Below, piece by piece: positions 6,895 through 10,476 of a DNA stretch of 10,476 nt. Source of the stretch: DATDOY01 sp035293045 (GTDB lineage Bacteria; Actinomycetota; Acidimicrobiia; IMCC26256; JACPCJ01); assembly GCA_035293045.1 (NCBI GenBank), contig DATDOY010000238.1, positions 1 through 10,476 on the forward strand. The letters are read 5' to 3'. The notes below the pieces were generated by a model. It had not been told where the DNA came from. It was given only the letters and a program-made list of their open reading frames with translations, and searched no databases. Both the position numbers and the translations under genes were made by a program. The stretch's first letter is position 1. Each line of letters starts with the position of its first letter.

Positions 6895-9125
6895 GGGCGA
6901 GGCTGACCGTCGTCGTAGCGGGTGTGGTGGGAATCTGCTTGGCCCTGTCCGCGGCGCCGGCCCCAGCGGTAGGCAGCGAAGACGACCCGCCGCCGGAGCC
7001 GAAGGTGCGCCGGTTGCTGGTGCTCTCGTTGCCCCATGTGACCTGGCAGGCGTACGAGGACGCCGACACGCCAACCCTCGATGCCCTCCTCGAGGACGCG
7101 TCCATCGGAGCGCTTGCGGTGCGGGTGGTGCGCCGCAAGACCGAGCCCGGGACGGGCTATGCGACGATCGGTGCGGGAACCCGCGCGGTCGGGCCGGGTG
7201 AATCCGGCCATGCCCTCTCACCGGACGAGATCTTCGAGGACGAGGCAGCGGTCGACGTGTACGCCCGCCGCATGGGGCATGGGTCATCCGCCAACGTCTT
7301 GATGGTGTCGACGCCGTCCTACGTCGCGCGACAGGCGCGCGAGCTCTTCGACGCGGAAGTGGGGGCCCTCGGGGACACGCTCGATGATGCCGGCGCGCAC
7401 CGCGCGGTGATTGCCAACGCCGACCGGCAAGCGGAGGAAACAACCGGTGATGCCTACGACCGCCAGGCCGCCGCCGCGCTCATGGATGGTGAGGGTCGCG
7501 TTCCAGGAGGCCGCGTCGACCGTGGACTGCTCGTCGCCGACCGACGCGCCGCCTTCGGTCTTCGGCTCGACCCCTCCGCCGTCGAGGACGCCTTCGCCGC
7601 CGAATGGAGAGGGCGTGCCGTGGTGCTCGTCGAGGCGTCGGACCTCGTCCGCACGGAGGCCTACCGTTCGTTCGTTCGGGAGTCCGTGCGTGACGAGATG
7701 TCGAAGGCCGCCCTTGAGGCCGCGGACGACCTCGCGGCCCGACTCCTCGTGCATGTCGATCTGGACCGCGATGGTGTCCTGGTGGTGGCCCCGGCGTCGC
7801 CCGTCGGCGAACCGCAGCTGACCATCGTCGGACTCCGACGACCAGGAGGGAAGCCGTCCCTGCTTGGCAGTTCCACCACCCGCCGAGACGGCTTTGTGAC
7901 CCTGTACGACGTTGGCGCGGGGATCGCCAACCTCATGGGGGCGCAGCGACCCGACTCGATGGAGGGTCGCGCGTTCGAGGAGGGGCGGACGTCGGGCAGT
8001 TTCGCCGAGCGCAAAGCACTGCTCATGCGCGAGAACGCCGAAGCCGTCTTTCGCGATGACGCCGTGGGGGTGATGTCGGGTCTCTTCATCATCCTGCAGC
8101 TCCTGCTGTGCGTCGGCGCCTGGCTGGTGTTGCACTTTTCGCGGATGCGGCGGATCCGGGGCATCGTTGGGGCGGCGGCTCTCGGGGTTCTCGCCGTGCT
8201 CCCCGCGACCTACCTCGCCGGAGCGATCAATTTTGCGGGGTTGGGCTTCGGCGCGTATCTCCCATTCGTGTTCGGGGGGGCCACCGTGCTCGCGGCGATC
8301 GCGTGGATGGTGGGCCGCTCCGACCCGGTGGCGTCCGCGGGCTGGCTCCTCGTGGTCGTCGTGGGAGTGATCGTCGGGACGACGGTCATGAGCGACACCG
8401 AGCTTCTCTTCAACACGGCCTTCGGTGACTCCCCGATCATCGCCGGGAGGTTTGCGGGCATCAACAACCTGACGTTCGCCCAACTCGCCTCCGGGGGAAT
8501 CGCCCTCGCCGTCCTGTTGGCCCATCGGATCGGCGGACGGCGAGGCGCCCTCGCCGCCTCGGGTCTGCTCGGCTTCCTTCTCGTGGTGGACGGACTCCCG
8601 GCCTGGGGGGCCGACGTCGGCGGTGTGCTGACCGCCGTGCCCGCGTTCGCCTACGTCGGCTATCGGCTGTACGGCTCGAGGATTCGCCTCCGGACGATCG
8701 TGCTCATTGGCGCGGGGACCCTGGTTGTGATCGGCGCCTTCACCGCTTTCGACTTGTCGCAGCCCGAAGGGGACCGCACTCATCTGGGTCGTCTGTACGA
8801 GCAGGTCGATGCCCAGGGCGGCGGAGCCTTCGTCACTGTCATCCTCCGCAAGCTCGCGGCCAACATTCGGGTCATCACCAGCTCCATCTGGCTGGTCATG
8901 GTGCCGGGTGCCCTGAGCTTCATCGCCTACCTGTTCTGGCGTCGGCCGCGCTTTATCCAAGTCGTGGAGGAACGGGTGCCGACCTTTGGCATCGTCCTCG
9001 GCGGACTCCTCGTGGTTGGAGTGCTGGGCTTTGCCCTGAACGACTCGGGCATCGCGGTCCCCGGCATGGTTCTCGGCGTGCTGAACCCGGTGCTCGTGCA
9101 CATGGCGATGCGGTTCCAGGAATGA
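6891..9125 (+). CDS. Two-part membrane protein: degenerate alkaline-phosphatase-like ectodomain plus polytopic domain
   Basis: A 744-residue protein. Residues 1-26 form a signal peptide (hydrophobic core 6-22, APAPA before likely cleavage). Residues 39-350 resemble the alkaline phosphatase/phosphodiesterase fold: an opening strand RRLLVLSLPHVTW, the segment KTEPGTGYATIGAGTRA (83-99) at the usual nucleophile place, strand GVLVVAPASP (295-304) and the family-like end TRRDGFVTLYDVGAGIANLMG (330-350). The metal-binding Asp of the first strand and the late DHG motif are not visible, so activity is doubtful. From about 393 come roughly 11 membrane helices. The loop FGDSPIIAGRFAGINN (511-526) and NDSGIAVPGM (717-726) look conserved rather than random. 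The SD at 6878-6884 fixes GTG 6891, overlapping the murJ stop; the end overlaps the MraY-like gene. Position suggests a role in envelope polymer or lipid-linked precursor handling. I do not know a named function; the fold assignment is by eye. Confidence 0.8.
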   Translation: MRARLTVVVAGVVGICLALSAAPAPAVGSEDDPPPEPKVRRLLVLSLPHVTWQAYEDADTPTLDALLEDASIGALAVRVVRRKTEPGTGYATIGAGTRAVGPGESGHALSPDEIFEDEAAVDVYARRMGHGSSANVLMVSTPSYVARQARELFDAEVGALGDTLDDAGAHRAVIANADRQAEETTGDAYDRQAAAALMDGEGRVPGGRVDRGLLVADRRAAFGLRLDPSAVEDAFAAEWRGRAVVLVEASDLVRTEAYRSFVRESVRDEMSKAALEAADDLAARLLVHVDLDRDGVLVVAPASPVGEPQLTIVGLRRPGGKPSLLGSSTTRRDGFVTLYDVGAGIANLMGAQRPDSMEGRAFEEGRTSGSFAERKALLMRENAEAVFRDDAVGVMSGLFIILQLLLCVGAWLVLHFSRMRRIRGIVGAAALGVLAVLPATYLAGAINFAGLGFGAYLPFVFGGATVLAAIAWMVGRSDPVASAGWLLVVVVGVIVGTTVMSDTELLFNTAFGDSPIIAGRFAGINNLTFAQLASGGIALAVLLAHRIGGRRGALAASGLLGFLLVVDGLPAWGADVGGVLTAVPAFAYVGYRLYGSRIRLRTIVLIGAGTLVVIGAFTAFDLSQPEGDRTHLGRLYEQVDAQGGGAFVTVILRKLAANIRVITSSIWLVMVPGALSFIAYLFWRRPRFIQVVEERVPTFGIVLGGLLVVGVLGFALNDSGIAVPGMVLGVLNPVLVHMAMRFQE

Positions 9126-9970
9126 CCCTGGCGATCGCGTTCGTCGTCGGGTTTGTCATCGTCCGACTCGTCCTCGCCGCGGGGCGCGACTTTCTGAGCG
9201 CCGACGGACTCCAGCGGGCCAACTACCGGGGCCACCGCGTGCCCACGGGAGGCGGGATTCTGCTCGCGGTGGGCCTGGTCGTGATCGAAGGCGGCCGGGT
9301 CGTCCTCGGGGTGTTCGACGTCGGTAACGAAACGCTCACGGAGGCCCGCGCCCTGGTTCTGGTGGCGGTCCTCGGATTCGCCCTGCTCGGGTTCATCGAT
9401 GACGTCGCGGTCGAGCAGTCGGCGCAGGGCTTTCGCGGGCACTTGCGAGCAATGGCGCGGGGACGACTCACCACCGGCGGACTCAAACTCGCCGGTGGGG
9501 GCCTCCTGGCGCTCGTCCTCGCATCGCCGGTGGCGGCCGGCGAGCCGGATCGTCTGGTCCTCGACGGCCTCATCATCGCCCTGGCCGCGAATCTCGCGAA
9601 CCTCTTGGATCGGGCGCCCGGCCGCGTGATCAAAGTGGGCGTCATCGCGTACGTCCCGCTGGCCGCGGCCGCCGGCGCCAACGTCGTGGGCATCGCCCTC
9701 GCCCCGCTGATGGGCTCGGTCGTCGGCCTGTTCCCTGACGATCTCCGCGAGCGCATCATGCTGGGCGATGCAGGAGCGAACGCTCTCGGCGCTGCGCTCG
9801 GCGTCGGAGCAATGCTCACCATGACCCCGGTGGGCCGCAACGTGACGCTCGCGGTGCTGCTCACGCTCAACCTGCTCGCCGAGGTGTTCTCGTTCAGCAA
9901 GGCCATCGAACGCGTCCCGCCCCTCCGAGCCCTCGATCAGCTCGGGCGGATCAAGGCAGGGCCGTCGTAG
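9122..9970 (+). CDS. Short MraY/WecA-like (GT4-type polyprenyl-phosphate transferase) membrane protein
   Basis: A 282-residue polytopic protein with motifs of the MraY/WecA superfamily, which transfers sugar phosphate from UDP-sugars to undecaprenyl phosphate at the inner face of the membrane. Visible are RGHRVPTGGG (36-45), GFIDD (90-94; Asp93-Asp94 match the catalytic Asp pair), ANLANLLDRAPGR (156-168; Asn160 and Asp163 match MraY NLxD) and MLGDAGANALGAALG (213-227; Asp216 matches the third Asp). The next acidic residue of the usual NLxDGxDG is Pro166, and the C-terminal His-rich cytoplasmic loop of MraY is absent; full-length enzymes have about 320-360 residues. The end VFSFSKAIERVPPLRALDQLGR may be a subfamily signature. 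ATG 9122 overlaps the preceding stop (ATGA) with only AGG nearby, so it is likely translated by coupling. The substrate is unknown and activity is uncertain. Its 3' end overlaps the opposing gene by 20 nt. Confidence 0.82.
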   Translation: MTLAIAFVVGFVIVRLVLAAGRDFLSADGLQRANYRGHRVPTGGGILLAVGLVVIEGGRVVLGVFDVGNETLTEARALVLVAVLGFALLGFIDDVAVEQSAQGFRGHLRAMARGRLTTGGLKLAGGGLLALVLASPVAAGEPDRLVLDGLIIALAANLANLLDRAPGRVIKVGVIAYVPLAAAAGANVVGIALAPLMGSVVGLFPDDLRERIMLGDAGANALGAALGVGAMLTMTPVGRNVTLAVLLTLNLLAEVFSFSKAIERVPPLRALDQLGRIKAGPS

Positions 9971-10476
9971 AGCAAGGGCGGGTGAAGAGCGTCCGCACCG
10001 GACCGTACCGCTTCGTCTCGATGTATCCATGGGGCGAGAGGGACTCGGCAAGATCCAAGTCGCCGAAACGGTGAGACCAGACGAGCACCGCGCAGACCCG
10101 GGCTCCTCCTGCTGCGGCGGCCACCGAACCGCGCGTCATGCGGCCCGACTCGATTCGCAAGACGGACGCGTCGACGAGGTCGTCGGGCGTGCGCCGACCC
10201 GCCCGCCACGGGAAGCCCGGCTCGTCGGTGACGACGAGCCCGTCGTCGGGCAGCTCCCGCAGGTCATGGAGGGCGGCGGTTTCGGTCGTGTCGTACTTGT
10301 CCGGCCAGAGGATGTCGGTGTTCGAGGCCACATGGGCGACGAACACCAGAGCGAGGACGGGGACCACGACCCGGAGGTGGCGCCGGGCGGCGTATGTCCC
10401 GACGAGCACCACCGGGGGGACGAGGTGGGTGAGGTGCGGCCGCCACAGCGGATGCTCGAGGACGAGGACCGCCACG
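9951..10476 (-). CDS. GT39/ArnT-like membrane glycosyltransferase, C-terminal part
   Basis: The frame is open to the right edge and encodes about 174 C-terminal residues; the N-terminal catalytic loops lie outside the window. The fragment begins VAVLVLEHPLWRPHLTHLVPP and has two membrane helices at about 16-28 and 33-50. A soluble tail follows with DLRELPDDGLVVTDEPGFPW (71-90), AGRRTPDDLVDASVLRIESG (92-111) and HGYIETKRYG..RTLF (149-164). This pattern is common at the C-termini of GT39-like transferases that use polyprenyl-phosphate sugars outside the membrane. The GTG at the edge encodes an internal Val and is not a start. The acceptor cannot be told from this part. The gene converges on the operon and its stop lies inside the MraY-like gene. 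It may belong with an envelope or cell-wall glycan locus beyond the window. Confidence 0.75.
   Translation of the reverse strand, partial: VAVLVLEHPLWRPHLTHLVPPVVLVGTYAARRHLRVVVPVLALVFVAHVASNTDILWPDKYDTTETAALHDLRELPDDGLVVTDEPGFPWRAGRRTPDDLVDASVLRIESGRMTRGSVAAAAGGARVCAVLVWSHRFGDLDLAESLSPHGYIETKRYGPVRTLFTRPCSTTALP

Larger units (their letters stand above)
1..9970 (+). other. Predicted single operon, tlyA through the MraY-like gene
   Basis: Seven same-strand genes follow one another with junctions of 4-nt overlap (tlyA/nadK, ATGA), 7-nt gap (nadK/recN), 4-nt overlap (recN/steA, TTGA), 27-nt gap (steA/steB-like), 7-nt gap (steB-like/murJ), 4-nt overlap (murJ/744-aa gene, GTGA) and 4-nt overlap (744-aa gene/MraY-like, ATGA). 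No hairpin followed by a T tract is visible between them. The tight spacing implies co-transcription and translational coupling. Internal promoters cannot be excluded. The promoter would lie upstream of the window. Confidence 0.75.

Noticed and set aside
7284..9101. Long minus-strand open frame opposite the 744-aa gene
   Set aside because: It is a shadow of G/C-rich codon use: the translation is rich in His, Arg, Glu and Gly with no domain pattern, while the plus strand has clear membrane helices and a signal peptide.
10219..10240. Nine-bp stem with a four-base GTGA loop inside the minus-strand glycosyltransferase gene
   Set aside because: It falls in the conserved peptide VVTDEPG, whose G/C-rich codons are mutually complementary. 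There is no T tract and it is mid-gene, so a terminator or regulatory role is unsupported.

Overview
The window is a densely packed, strongly G+C-rich stretch of bacterial chromosome. The gene order tlyA, nadK, recN, steA, steB/mctB-like is the order of Mycobacterium tuberculosis Rv1694-Rv1698, a classical actinobacterial neighbourhood. GTG and TTG starts, G/C-ending codons and 1-4 nt gene overlaps also fit Actinobacteria. The continuation into murJ rather than pyrG suggests a lineage other than Mycobacteriales, perhaps Acidimicrobiia; that placement is inference.

Layout. Seven plus-strand genes run from base 1 to 9970 with at most 27 nt between neighbours, so they look like one transcription unit: the 3' part of tlyA (rRNA 2'-O-methyltransferase), nadK (NAD kinase), recN (SMC-like repair ATPase), steA (cytokinetic-ring protein with a thiamin-pyrophosphokinase-like fold), a steB/MctB-like single-pass membrane protein, murJ (lipid II flippase), a 744-residue two-part membrane protein with a degenerate alkaline-phosphatase-like ectodomain, and a short MraY/WecA-like membrane protein. 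A minus-strand gene, the C-terminal end of a GT39/ArnT-like membrane glycosyltransferase, enters from the right edge and overlaps the last plus-strand gene tail to tail by 20 nt. No stretch over 30 nt lacks a gene. I see no tRNA, rRNA, CRISPR, insertion sequence or Rho-independent terminator.

How the genes fit together. The first three are housekeeping functions (ribosome methylation, NADP supply, recombinational repair). The last five concern the envelope: SteA/SteB act in daughter-cell separation in Corynebacterium glutamicum, MurJ flips lipid II, and the last two are polytopic proteins resembling enzymes that act on lipid-linked or phosphate-ester substrates but with altered active sites. 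This murJ, AlkP-like, MraY-like trio is the least understood part of the window and the best candidate for an undescribed envelope module.

Sequence-level oddities are a perfect 32-bp palindrome inside steA in codon register, three mutually exclusive hairpins at the murJ/744-aa gene junction, an excess of the hexamer CGATCG, and the convergent coding overlap at the right end.
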